Shown here piece by piece: positions 17,829-26,060 of a DNA stretch of 64,000 bases. The DNA comes from Aerococcus sp. Group 1 (lineage in GTDB: Bacteria > Bacillota > Bacilli > Lactobacillales > Aerococcaceae). The notes under the pieces are model-generated. The model saw only the letters and a list, made by a program, of their open reading frames with translations. It had not been told where the DNA came from and did not search any database. The stretch covers positions 620,001-684,000 of the forward strand of contig NC_015278.1 in NCBI RefSeq assembly GCF_000193205.1, given 5' to 3'. The position numbers were made by a program, and so were the translations under genes. Position 1 is the stretch's first letter, and each line of letters begins with the position of its first letter.

Positions 17829-18809
17829 CTAGCACGTTTTGCCTTGTAGGAAGGACACAGGGAGCTGGTAATTGCGGTTAAGGTCGCTATCTGGTTGTTT
17901 AATTTTCTTAATTAATAGGTCAGCGATCAGATTGGCGTAATCTTGGATGGGTTGAACAATGGTAGAAAGTTCGGGATGGTAGTTTTGGATAAAACGGCTA
18001 CCATCATAGCCAATAATTTTTAAGTCGTGGGGGACCTGGAGTCCTAAGTCTTTGGCCGCATCGAGGGTCAGTAGGGCAGTCAGGTCATCAGTACAGAAAA
18101 TGCCGTCCAGCTGGTCCTTTTTCAGGATACTCTGAATATGTTGAACGGCTATTTTAGGCGACCGCTGCTCCTGGAGTTGGTAAACATAGGCATTCAGCTT
18201 TTGGGCTTCGATGACGGAGAGGTAACCTTCCAAACGCTGGTTGGTCGGTGAGGCAGATTTTTGACTACCGGTAAAGATTCCGATCCTTTTGGCTCCGCGG
18301 AGGGCTAGCATTTCTGTCGCAATTTGTCCCCCTTGGAAGTTATCGCTACCAACAATGGGAATTTCTTCGGAAAGATAGCGGTCAAAGGAGACGACTTGTT
18401 TTTGATAGTGATGATATTCTTCTATTCCCATATTATGAGCCCCAGCCACAATACCGTCCACTTGGTTAGCAGCCAACATACGCAAATAATGGCGCTCTTT
18501 TTCCTTATTATTCGCTGAATTACAGAGGATGGTGTAATACCCCTCTTCAAAAAAACAGCTTTCCAAGGCTTCTACTAATTCTCCATAGAAGGGGTGGGCC
18601 ACACTAGGAAAGATCAGACCAATTAATTGCGTCCCTTTACCTTGTAATGACCGCGCTAAGGCATTGGGCTGATAATTTAATTCCTCCATGGCTTGGCGGA
18701 CTTTATTAATGGTCTTCTCACTGAGATAGCCATAATTATTAATCACCCGGGAAACAGTTGTTGCTGACACCCCGGCTTTTTTAGCCACATCGGCTAGGGT
18801 AATCGCCAT
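17829..18809 (-). CDS. scrR: LacI-family sucrose operon repressor
   Basis: A 326-residue LacI/GalR regulator. The N-terminal helix-turn-helix is clear: ITLADVAKKAGVSATTVSRV, followed by the hinge segment LNYQPNALARSLQGKGTQLIG; the rest is a periplasmic-binding-like sensor domain. ATG 18809 is chosen because AAAGGAG lies eight bases upstream; an in-frame GTG nine bases earlier sits on the ribosome site. It is 13 nt downstream of scrB on the same strand and thus co-transcribed, giving feedback control. The expected targets are the palindromic TGTCAAACG-type sites between scrB and scrA. Assignment as ScrR rests on that context; LacI proteins look alike. Confidence 0.85.
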   Translation of the reverse strand: MAITLADVAKKAGVSATTVSRVINNYGYLSEKTINKVRQAMEELNYQPNALARSLQGKGTQLIGLIFPSVAHPFYGELVEALESCFFEEGYYTILCNSANNKEKERHYLRMLAANQVDGIVAGAHNMGIEEYHHYQKQVVSFDRYLSEEIPIVGSDNFQGGQIATEMLALRGAKRIGIFTGSQKSASPTNQRLEGYLSVIEAQKLNAYVYQLQEQRSPKIAVQHIQSILKKDQLDGIFCTDDLTALLTLDAAKDLGLQVPHDLKIIGYDGSRFIQNYHPELSTIVQPIQDYANLIADLLIKKIKQPDSDLNRNYQLPVSFLQGKTC

Positions 18810-18822
18810 GACCAGCACTCCT

Positions 18823-20316
18823 TTACTTGTTAATATTTTCTAGGGGGTAGATCCTGCCCTCTAAACGACCACTTCCCTTTATTATAAGCTGACTTTGTCC
18901 TTTTTTGGGGAAAATTCTTCCGCTAAGGACTTTATAGCCGTCTTGGACAAAAATTTCAAAGGAAGAGGCATCGATAAAGATTTGTAGCTGGAGGTCTTCT
19001 CCGCCCTTAAAGTGACTTTTCCGGACTTGGCCGTATTCAGGATTGACGAGTTCGCCCTGGTTGGTCCGTGTCACCTTGAGTCTGCCTGCTGGAACGTCCA
19101 CGTCAATGTGAAGGGCGGCAGCTTCTTGATCATCACTCATGACTAAAAAGTCAAGCTTGGAGTCAGCGGCCAATGAACAATTTATTTCGTAAGCATTGTC
19201 TTCGGGATCATAGGTCCACGCTTGCCCTGATTCTAGTGTCTCCTTGATGGCGATAGGGGGTTGGCGCAGGCTCTCCATTTCTTTGACTGGTCGTTGGTGG
19301 AGATGACCCTGGTTAAAATGGAGTTCCTTGACCAGACTCATGACGGAGGTCCAGCCCCATTCCGCGTCGGGATAAGCCAGGTCTGGTAAACCCAACCAAG
19401 ACACGGCTAAAGCCCGACCGTCAGGCGCGTTAAAGGCCTGAGTGGCATAAACATCGAAGCCATTGTCAAGATTCTTTAAAGGACTAGGCTCATTCAGTGT
19501 CAAGTTCTCCCAATCAATGGCCTCGGAGACTAAATAAGTATTGGGATAGATGTTTTGATATTTGAGTTCATCCTGGTCCAAACCTTGCGGGCAAAAGATC
19601 AGCAGGTCTTTCCCATCCACTTTCACATAATTGGGACATTCCATCATATAGGCACTTTCTCCGCTAGTTAATTTTAAGGGACCAAGAAAGTTCCATTCCT
19701 TAAGATTGTCGCTTTGGTAGACTAGGATTTGGCCTTTAAGCGCTTCGGTTTGGGCGCCCAGTATCATCAGATAGCCGTCTCGGTAGGGGAAGATCTGCGG
19801 GTCACGAAAATGATCGGTATAGCCCTCTTCAACTGCTCTAATGAGGGGTGGATCGATTTTAGTGAATTGATAGTCCTTATCCATCCAGGCGCCGACCTGG
19901 TAGGGATGGCGTTGCCAGTCCCTATCGCGAGCATTACCGGTGTAGAAGAGAAAGAGCTGGTCATCCACGGGGAGGGCAGATCCTGAATAGACTCCGTGAC
20001 TATCGTAAGGAGAATCGGGTGCTAGGGCAATGCCATGGCATTGCCAGTGGACCAGGTCTTTGGAGGAGAGGTGGTACCAGGACTTGAGCCCGTGGACTGG
20101 TCCCATGGGATAGTATTGGTAGAAAAGCTGCCAACGACCATTATAATAGGAGAAGCCATTGGGATCATTGAGTAAACCGGTTTCTGGCTGGATGTGGTAG
20201 TGTTGACGCCAGGGGCTGTGGGTAACTTTTTCTTTTAGCTGAACCAGATAGTCATTTGGCCAGTCTTCATAGGCTTGGTAGCGCAATCGCCGGGTCCATT
20301 TGGGATCTTGTGTCAT
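18823..20316 (-). CDS. scrB: Sucrose-6-phosphate hydrolase (GH32)
   Basis: A 497-residue cytoplasmic beta-fructofuranosidase that splits sucrose-6-phosphate, formed by the PTS, into glucose-6-phosphate and fructose. Family GH32 motifs are intact: NDPNG (residues 50-54, Asp nucleophile), FRDPQIF (transition-state Asp) and MECPNY (acid/base Glu). A C-terminal beta-sandwich with SFEIFVQDGYKVLSGRIFP follows, also typical of GH32. The start at 20316 (MTQDPKW) is preferred over an upstream in-frame ATG at 20340 because AAAGGAAG lies between them at the right distance. It is transcribed with scrR and divergently from scrA. Confidence 0.92.
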   Translation of the reverse strand: MTQDPKWTRRLRYQAYEDWPNDYLVQLKEKVTHSPWRQHYHIQPETGLLNDPNGFSYYNGRWQLFYQYYPMGPVHGLKSWYHLSSKDLVHWQCHGIALAPDSPYDSHGVYSGSALPVDDQLFLFYTGNARDRDWQRHPYQVGAWMDKDYQFTKIDPPLIRAVEEGYTDHFRDPQIFPYRDGYLMILGAQTEALKGQILVYQSDNLKEWNFLGPLKLTSGESAYMMECPNYVKVDGKDLLIFCPQGLDQDELKYQNIYPNTYLVSEAIDWENLTLNEPSPLKNLDNGFDVYATQAFNAPDGRALAVSWLGLPDLAYPDAEWGWTSVMSLVKELHFNQGHLHQRPVKEMESLRQPPIAIKETLESGQAWTYDPEDNAYEINCSLAADSKLDFLVMSDDQEAAALHIDVDVPAGRLKVTRTNQGELVNPEYGQVRKSHFKGGEDLQLQIFIDASSFEIFVQDGYKVLSGRIFPKKGQSQLIIKGSGRLEGRIYPLENINK

Positions 20317-20371
20317 GGATAGGCTTCCTTTCTTTATCATTGGTCAAAAATCAAATGCTTAATTTACAGTA

Positions 20372-20409
20372 AGTATAAGAAAAAGTGATGGGTATGTCAA
20401 ACGCTTTCA
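20372..20409 (-). promoter_or_regulatory. scrB promoter with operator/cre-like site over the -35
   Basis: Read on the minus strand, TTGACA (20400-20395) is spaced 17 bp from TATACT (20377-20372), a near-perfect sigma-A promoter. The -35 lies inside GTCAAACGCTTTCA (plus strand 20396-20409), which matches 11 of 14 positions of the catabolite-response consensus and shares TGTCAAACG with the scrA operator. A repressor bound here would block the -35. Confidence 0.75.
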
Positions 20410-20460
20410 TAAGGATAAGCACAGTTAAACTGCACATAAAATATTTTTTAAAATTTATTC

Positions 20461-20520
20461 TGTCAAACGATTGACATAAATAAAAATACTGCTAAGATAT
20501 TAAGTGTAAAAGCGTTTTCA
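20461..20520 (+). promoter_or_regulatory. scrA promoter with palindromic operator and cre site
   Basis: The -35 TTGACA (20471-20476) forms the right half of a palindrome TGTCAAACGATTGACA (20461-20476), a probable ScrR operator. A -10 TAAGAT (20493-20498) lies 16 bp away. TAAAAGCGTTTTCA (20507-20520), read on the other strand, matches 13 of 14 positions of the cre consensus TGWAARCGYTWNCW and sits at the transcription start, where CcpA would repress. Confidence 0.75.
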
Positions 20521-20538
20521 ACTGAAAGGAGACCAATC

Positions 20539-22497
20539 ATGAATCACAAACAAGTTGCCAAAGATATTGCTGACGCACTTGGTAAGGATAACCTCCTTGC
20601 TGCTGCTCACTGTGCAACCCGCTTACGCTTAGTTTTAAAAGATAGTCAGGCCGTCGACCAAGCGGCTATTGATAATAACGAAGGGGTCAAAGGGACCTTT
20701 GAAGTGAACGGTCAGTACCAAATCATCATTGGAACTGGCGATGTAGATAAGGTTTATAAGGAACTCACTGCCATCACTGGCGTCCAAGAAGCTTCAACCG
20801 AAGACATTAAAGCCGTGGCTCAATCCCAAGAAAAAAGTAATCCCTTCATGCAGTTGACCAAACTCTTATCGGATATCTTTGTGCCAATCTTGCCGGCCTT
20901 AGTCGCAGGGGGCTTACTTCTCGCCTTAAATAACCTTTTAACTTCACCCTTTGGAGGTGTGGCACTGGTCGAACGATCAGCTGTTATTGCTGACCTTTCT
21001 GGCATGCTAGGGGTTATTGCGGGAGCACCCTTTACTTTCTTACCGGTTCTTCTCGGTTTCTCAGCGACCAAGCGTTTTGGCGGCAATCCTTACTTAGGAG
21101 CAGCCATTGGTATGGCCATGGTGATGCCGTCCTTAGTGAGTGGTTATGAGGTTGCCACAGTAACCGCGGCTGGAGAAATGCCTTATTGGGACATTTTTGG
21201 TTTTAAAATTGCTCAGGCCGGTTACCAAGGGCAAGTCCTGCCTGTCTTAGCAGTCGCTTGGATTTTGGCGCAATTAGAAAACTTCTTCCACGACCATATC
21301 CATCCCGCCTTTGATTTTACTTTTACCCCAATGCTAGCCATCATTATCACTGGTTTTCTAACCTTTGCTATTGTGGGACCAGTGATGCGGAATGTTTCCG
21401 ATGCTTTAACCTATGGCTTGACCTGGTTGTATGAAGCAACTGGCGCCTTAGGTATGGGAATATTAGGACTCTTCTATTCACCAATCGTGATTACAGGGCT
21501 CCATCAAAGTTTCCCCGCCGTGGAAACGACCTTAATTGCTAACCAAGCCACAACAGGAGGCTCCTTTATCTTCCCAGTGGCATCTATGGCGAACATTGCT
21601 CAAGGGGCTGCCTGTTTAGCGGTGATGGTGATTACCCGTAATGAAAAACAAAAAGGGGTCGCTTCTTCAGCTTCAGTGTCCGCCTTACTCGGAATTACTG
21701 AACCAGCGATTTTTGGGATTAACCTCAAATTACGTTATCCTTTCTACTGTGCCATGATTGCTTCAGGAATTGCCTCAGCTTGTTTAGGTTTCTTCCATGT
21801 CTTAGCGGTTTCCTTAGGCTCAGCCGGTTTCCTTGGCATTATTTCTATTGATTCGAATTCTTGGATTCCTTTCTTAGTCGGAGTTGCTATTAGTTTTATC
21901 TCTGCTTTCTTATTAACCTTCTTCTATGGAAAGCACTCCAATAAAGAAGCCGAAAAATCAGAAGCAGCAGCCCTCCAAGTTGAAGAAGTCCCAGAAAGTA
22001 AGCCTAGCCAGGCGAATCGCTCAGGACTTGAAGCTGACATAGTCTTACCTGCAGTTGCTAGTGGCCAAGTCAAAGCCTTAAAAGAAGTGGATGACCCTGT
22101 CTTTTCTCAAGAAATGATGGGCAAGGGGATTGCCATTCTTCCAAGTGATGGCAAGATCTATTCACCCCTCGATGGAACCCTAACTGTGGCCTATGACACC
22201 AAGCATGCTTACGGTTTAACTGGGGATAATGGAGTGGAAGTCTTGATTCATATTGGTATTGATACCGTCAACTTACAGGGCCAATATTTCACTTCCCAAG
22301 TCAGCCAAGGTCAAGCGGTTAAACGCGGCGACCTCCTAGGAACTTTTGATATTGAAGGCATTAAGTCAGCAGGCTATGACCCTACAGTGATGGAAATTAT
22401 TACCAATACTGGAGATTATCAATCCGTTACCGCTGTGAGAGAAAGTGGAGCGACTTTAGCTAATGAAGACCTTCTAGCAATCACTAACCCCTCTTAA
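20539..22497 (+). CDS. scrA: PTS sucrose-type transporter IIBCA
   Basis: A 652-residue fused phosphotransferase permease. The N-terminal IIB domain (about 1-90) contains [12 protein letters not shown] with the phosphorylated Cys25. The IIC domain (about 105-475) has about ten membrane spans and the segment [18 protein letters not shown] typical of the glucose/sucrose family. The C-terminal IIA domain (about 500-652) contains [17 protein letters not shown] with the phosphorylated His. It takes up sucrose and releases sucrose-6-phosphate for ScrB, encoded divergently. Trehalose- and beta-glucoside-type IIBCA proteins look similar; the ScrB/ScrR neighbours decide for sucrose. A good terminator follows. 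Confidence 0.9.
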   Translation: MNHKQVAKDIADALGKDNLLAAAHCATRLRLVLKDSQAVDQAAIDNNEGVKGTFEVNGQYQIIIGTGDVDKVYKELTAITGVQEASTEDIKAVAQSQEKSNPFMQLTKLLSDIFVPILPALVAGGLLLALNNLLTSPFGGVALVERSAVIADLSGMLGVIAGAPFTFLPVLLGFSATKRFGGNPYLGAAIGMAMVMPSLVSGYEVATVTAAGEMPYWDIFGFKIAQAGYQGQVLPVLAVAWILAQLENFFHDHIHPAFDFTFTPMLAIIITGFLTFAIVGPVMRNVSDALTYGLTWLYEATGALGMGILGLFYSPIVITGLHQSFPAVETTLIANQATTGGSFIFPVASMANIAQGAACLAVMVITRNEKQKGVASSASVSALLGITEPAIFGINLKLRYPFYCAMIASGIASACLGFFHVLAVSLGSAGFLGIISIDSNSWIPFLVGVAISFISAFLLTFFYGKHSNKEAEKSEAAALQVEEVPESKPSQANRSGLEADIVLPAVASGQVKALKEVDDPVFSQEMMGKGIAILPSDGKIYSPLDGTLTVAYDTKHAYGLTGDNGVEVLIHIGIDTVNLQGQYFTSQVSQGQAVKRGDLLGTFDIEGIKSAGYDPTVMEIITNTGDYQSVTAVRESGATLANEDLLAITNPS

Positions 22498-22516
22498 TTA
22501 TATTTTGTCTCCCCAT

Positions 22517-22549
22517 GAGGTTGGCTAACATTAGCCGCCTCTTTTTTTG
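22517..22549 (+). terminator. Terminator after scrA
   Basis: GAGGTTGGCTAA pairs with TTAGCCGCCTC around a short CA loop, followed by seven T. Confidence 0.85.
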
Positions 22550-22692
22550 TGGAGAGTGTGACAGGTGCACCAGAAGCAGGTCTGAAATTAGAATCATCTG
22601 ACAACAGAATGGACAAGGAAATTATTTTGACGAAAGCTTGAGTAATCGTTAAAATATGGCTGTAAAAGAAAAAGATGAAATGAGAGGTAGCC

Positions 22693-23436
22693 ATGATAGA
22701 ACAAGGCAAAAAGAAAGTTATCAAAAAAGTCAGTTCCGCTTTAAGAAAAGATATTATTATGGTGCCGGAAGTGATTGAAGAGGCGCCCGGTATTCAGATC
22801 TTTGGTCGTACCATTAAATCTCTACTATTTTCTACCGATGTCGCGACTATTACTTACTCTAATGCTGACGCCATCCTAGCGGTCTATCCTTTTACGCCTC
22901 ATCCCAGCATTATTTCCGCGATCTTACAAGTCGCTTCCCAACCCGTTTTTGCTGGCGTAGGCGGGGGCAAGACTCAGGGCATGCGGAGCGTCGAAATCGC
23001 CTTGCTTTCAGAAGCAGAAGGGGCTTTAGGCGTGGTATGTAATGCCCCTATGCCAATCGAAACCATCCAAGCCATAGAAGATCGGATCGATTCCCCAATT
23101 ATTTCTACCGTGATTTCAGAATATGACTTGCTTTCCAAGTTGAATAGCGGGGTAGATATTCTCAATGTTGCCAATGGCCGGCACACCGTGGAATTAGTCA
23201 AGCAGGTCCGGGACCAATTCCCTGATATCCCTATTATTGCCACCGGCGGAAAATCCGAAGAAAATATAAAAAGGGTCATTGAAGCTGGGGCTGATGCGAT
23301 TTCTTGGACCCCACCAACAAATGCTGAACTCTTCCAAGAAGTGATGGATAATTACCGGGATAAATCGGAAGAGCGCTTTATGTCCAACCATGACGGCCTC
23401 ACCCTAGACGCTTATGAGGATAAGTATAATTTATAA
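22693..23436 (+). CDS. TIM-barrel protein of unknown function (ThiG/aldolase-like fold)
   Basis: A 247-residue cytoplasmic protein. Alternating strand/helix pattern and the late segments DIPIIATGGKSEENIKRVIEAGADAISWTPP look like the phosphate-binding half of (beta/alpha)8 enzymes, and FAGVGGGKTQGMRS gives another Gly-rich loop. Proteins of this style are often labelled only as hydrolases in Lactobacillales. It lies 35 nt upstream of a D-isomer 2-hydroxyacid dehydrogenase on the same strand, suggesting a shared pathway for a small hydroxy or keto acid. I cannot name substrate or reaction. Start ATG 22693 follows GAGAGG. Confidence 0.6.
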   Translation: MIEQGKKKVIKKVSSALRKDIIMVPEVIEEAPGIQIFGRTIKSLLFSTDVATITYSNADAILAVYPFTPHPSIISAILQVASQPVFAGVGGGKTQGMRSVEIALLSEAEGALGVVCNAPMPIETIQAIEDRIDSPIISTVISEYDLLSKLNSGVDILNVANGRHTVELVKQVRDQFPDIPIIATGGKSEENIKRVIEAGADAISWTPPTNAELFQEVMDNYRDKSEERFMSNHDGLTLDAYEDKYNL

Positions 23437-23471
23437 GAAAGTATTTGCTGAACGAAGAGAGGAGTCTTTAG

Positions 23472-24431
23472 ATGAAAATCGTTAGTGTCCAACCTTTAAA
23501 TGTAGCCAAAGAATTGATTGATGAATTGGCCCAGCCCTTAATTGAGGCCGGGCATGACTTTGTATATTATGAAGACAAGACCACAGATCCTAAAGAAATG
23601 GCTAAGCGTTCAGAAGGGGCTGAAATCCTGATTATTGATTCTACCCCTTTCCCAGAGGAAGTGGCCTCCAACTTAGAGGATACTCAATTAGTGGATGTGG
23701 CCTTTACCGGAGTAGACCATGTGGCTATGGATGTTCTTAAAGACAAGGGCATTATGGTTAACAATGCCTCTGGTTACGCTAACCAAGCCGTGGCTGAATT
23801 GTCCCTTGGGCTAACCTTAGCACTCTACCGTCATCTCCAAGCCAATGACCAAGAAACCCGCAAGGGCAGCCAATTAAGCCAAGTATATCAAGGTAGGGAA
23901 ATTGCTGGTAAAACGGTTGGGATTATCGGAACTGGATCGATTGGTTTAGCCACCGCTGCTCTTTTTAAGGCCTTTGGGGCGAACTTGATTGCCTACAGCC
24001 GCAGCGAAAAAGAAGAAGCCAAGGCTTTAGGAATTGAATACCATAGTTTAGAAGAAGTGATGGCTGAAAGTGATATTGTTTCCATCCACCTACCGAATAA
24101 CGCCCAAACTAAAGGTATGATTTCTAAGGAAATGATCAGAAAAATGAAGTCATCAGCAGTTTTAATTAACGTGGCCCGGGGACCAATTGTGGATAATGAA
24201 GCTCTAGCCCAAGCCCTTAACGAAGAGAAGATTGCTGGAGCAGGCATTGATGTCTTTGATAGTGAACCACCATTGGCAGATGATTACCCACTTCTCCATG
24301 CTAAAAATATTCAACTCACCCCGCATGTGGGCTATTTAACAGATGAAGCCATGGTAAAATTAGCCAAAACTGCCTTTGATAATATTTATCATTACCTCAA
24401 GGATGATCCGCAAAATATCGTGACCGAATAG
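23472..24431 (+). CDS. D-isomer-specific 2-hydroxyacid dehydrogenase
   Basis: A 319-residue NAD(P)-dependent oxidoreductase. The Rossmann motif GKTVGIIGTGSIGLATAALF begins near residue 143. The catalytic triad of the family is visible: Arg in NVARGPIVDNEAL, Glu in DVFDSEPPL and His in LTPHVGYLTDEA. The family reduces 2-keto acids (lactate, glycerate, hydroxyisocaproate and others), so the substrate is open; it is not clearly a fermentative D-lactate dehydrogenase. It is encoded with the TIM-barrel protein just upstream and ended by a strong hairpin. Confidence 0.88.
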   Translation: MKIVSVQPLNVAKELIDELAQPLIEAGHDFVYYEDKTTDPKEMAKRSEGAEILIIDSTPFPEEVASNLEDTQLVDVAFTGVDHVAMDVLKDKGIMVNNASGYANQAVAELSLGLTLALYRHLQANDQETRKGSQLSQVYQGREIAGKTVGIIGTGSIGLATAALFKAFGANLIAYSRSEKEEAKALGIEYHSLEEVMAESDIVSIHLPNNAQTKGMISKEMIRKMKSSAVLINVARGPIVDNEALAQALNEEKIAGAGIDVFDSEPPLADDYPLLHAKNIQLTPHVGYLTDEAMVKLAKTAFDNIYHYLKDDPQNIVTE

Positions 24432-24468
24432 CAGGCGCGATTACTAGCTTTGAAAAAGTGAATACAAA

Positions 24469-24502
24469 AAAGAGTCTGGGACAAAAGTCTCAGACTCTTT
24501 TC
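24469..24502. terminator. Bidirectional terminator next to repeat copy 1
   Basis: AAAGAGTCTGGGAC pairs with GTCTCAGACTCTTT around AAAA, with A and T runs at the edges. A very similar hairpin (AAAGAGCCTGGGAC...) lies beside repeat copy 4 at 58600. Confidence 0.85.
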
Positions 24503-24509
24503 AAAATAC

Positions 24510-24641
24510 GATCTATCTAATCAAAACGTGTTCCAAAAGTCAGCCCTGACGTCCACTTCACGAACTATGTGCGATAGGCTTGCGCCTATCTTCCATAGTT
24601 TGTTCCAGTGGTTCAGGGCTCTTTTGACTTTTGTCACACTC
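24510..24641 (-). repeat. Modular hairpin repeat, copy 1
   Basis: Read on the minus strand it starts GAGTGTGACA (24641) and ends GGAACACGTTTTGATTAGATAG. Helices: AAAAGTC/GACTTTT, AGCCCTGA/TCAGGGCT, CCACT/AGTGG, AACTATG/CATAGTT and an apical GATAGGC-GCAA-GCCTATC. It begins 20 nt after the xpt stop codon and in the same direction, so it should be transcribed as the xpt 3' UTR. It is about 85% identical to copy 4. Confidence 0.8.
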
Positions 24642-24661
24642 TCTTTCATTTTATTTAACAA

Positions 24662-25243
24662 CTAGTGCCCTTGGGCGAATTCGACTTTACTGTTGGCTAG
24701 AGAGGCGATCCGTACTTCGGAATAGAGGTCAACGCCGGCATCGAGGATGCGTTGGCGGCCATCTTGGAAGGATTTTTCAATACAGATACCCACACCTACC
24801 ACTTCAGCTTGGGCTTGGTTAACAATATCAATGAGTCCCATAGCAGCTTCACCATTGGCTAAGAAATCATCGATAATCAAAACCTTATCGTCTGAACTTA
24901 AGTATTGTTTACTGATAATCACAAAACTATCAGTATCCTTGGTGTAACTATGCACCTTACTCCCGTAAACAGCTTGGTCCTTAAGGGTAGATGGTTGTTG
25001 CTTCTTAGCGAAAACCATAGGAACCCCTAATTTTTCGGCGATGATAATCGATGGTGCAATGCCGGATGCTTCGACGGTAACAATTTTGGTGATCTCGCGA
25101 CCATCGTAGTAAGCGATGATATTATCAGCAATGTCACTAATAACACTAGGGTCGATTTGGTGGTTGAGGAATGAATCAACCTTCAAAACGTTGTTCGGAA
25201 ATACTTTACCATCTTCAAGAATCCGTTGCTTTAAGTTTGCCAC
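24662..25243 (-). CDS. xpt: Xanthine phosphoribosyltransferase
   Basis: A 193-residue purine salvage enzyme that converts xanthine and PRPP to XMP. The PRPP-binding segment VLIIDDFLANGEAAMG fits Xpt exactly; the VTVEASGIAPSIIIAEKLGVPMVFAKK stretch, given here only as position (about residues 55-82), is the substrate region. The length matches the Xpt family. The start is GTG 25243 with AAAGGAGG seven bases upstream. The promoter region carries GAAC-containing PurBox-like sites, but no purine riboswitch is evident. Transcription runs into repeat copy 1 downstream. Confidence 0.92.
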   Translation of the reverse strand: MANLKQRILEDGKVFPNNVLKVDSFLNHQIDPSVISDIADNIIAYYDGREITKIVTVEASGIAPSIIIAEKLGVPMVFAKKQQPSTLKDQAVYGSKVHSYTKDTDSFVIISKQYLSSDDKVLIIDDFLANGEAAMGLIDIVNQAQAEVVGVGICIEKSFQDGRQRILDAGVDLYSEVRIASLANSKVEFAQGH

Positions 25244-25293
25244 TCTTTTTCCTCCTTTGGTATTTTGAGCAATAATTAGAATAAGTTATCCCT

Positions 25294-25338
25294 ATTCTAC
25301 CCTTTATCGGGATAAAATGCGAACATTTTTTGAACATT
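25294..25338 (-). promoter_or_regulatory. Putative xpt promoter with PurBox-like sites
   Basis: On the plus strand AAATGCGAACATT (25315-25327) matches 12 of 13 positions of the PurBox AWWWCCGAACWWT, and TTTTTTGAACATT (25326-25338) repeats its right half in the same direction. A minus-strand -10 TAGAAT (25299-25294) lies downstream, placing the boxes over the -35 region. PurR control of xpt is known in Gram-positives; here it is inferred from sequence match only. Confidence 0.45.
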
Positions 25339-25432
25339 AAGCGATTTTTTCCTGTTTCTAAGTCTTGGTTTCGTAATCATCCAGCTAGGGGTATAATAGA
25401 TAAGATGAGAATATTTTGAAGAGGAGATTTTA

Positions 25433-25969
25433 ATGACAAACCATATTGTATTATTTGAACCAGAAATTCCAGCCAATACTGGAAATATTGCCCGTACCTG
25501 TGCAGCGACTGACACCCATCTGCACTTAATCGAACCCCTGGGTTTTCAAACGGATGATAAACATTTGAAGCGGGCTGGACTCGATTATTGGGATGCCTTA
25601 GACATTACCTATCATGACGACTTGAAGGCCTTTATAAATTATTTGGATGGTCGGCCTTTGTATTTAATCAGTAAATTCGCTACCAAGAATTATACCGATA
25701 TTGATTACATGGCCCATAAAAAGCGGGGAGAAGATATCTTCCTCATGTTTGGTAAGGAAACCACGGGTCTACCGGAAGCCTTTATGCATGAACATGAAGA
25801 CCAATGCCTGCGTCTTCCTATGGATGATACCCATGTCCGCTGCCTTAATTTGTCCAATTGTGCAGCAATTTGTATCTATGAAGTCCTCCGCCAACAAGCC
25901 TTCAATGACTTAGAGCTTACCCATAGTTATGACCATGACAAATTAGCAAATTTAAAAAAGATTAAATGA
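25433..25969 (+). CDS. trmL: tRNA (cytidine(34)-2'-O)-methyltransferase
   Basis: A 178-residue SPOUT-class methyltransferase, typical of the short TrmL/YibK type. Motifs: NHIVLFEPEIPANTGNIART (motif 1), LMFGKETTGLP (motif 2) and MDDTHVRCLNLSNCAAI (motif 3, SAM knot). It methylates the ribose of the wobble base in tRNA-Leu. Start 25433 follows GAGGAG. A TATAAT lies about 40 nt upstream, with a weak -35. Monocistronic, divergent from xpt. Confidence 0.92.
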   Translation: MTNHIVLFEPEIPANTGNIARTCAATDTHLHLIEPLGFQTDDKHLKRAGLDYWDALDITYHDDLKAFINYLDGRPLYLISKFATKNYTDIDYMAHKKRGEDIFLMFGKETTGLPEAFMHEHEDQCLRLPMDDTHVRCLNLSNCAAICIYEVLRQQAFNDLELTHSYDHDKLANLKKIK

Positions 25970-26060
25970 TAAATAAGAAAATTTAAATATCGCTTCAAGG
26001 ATAAATATTAATGAAGAAACTGTAGTAAGATGAATTGAATACTTGAAAGGGGGCAGCGAT

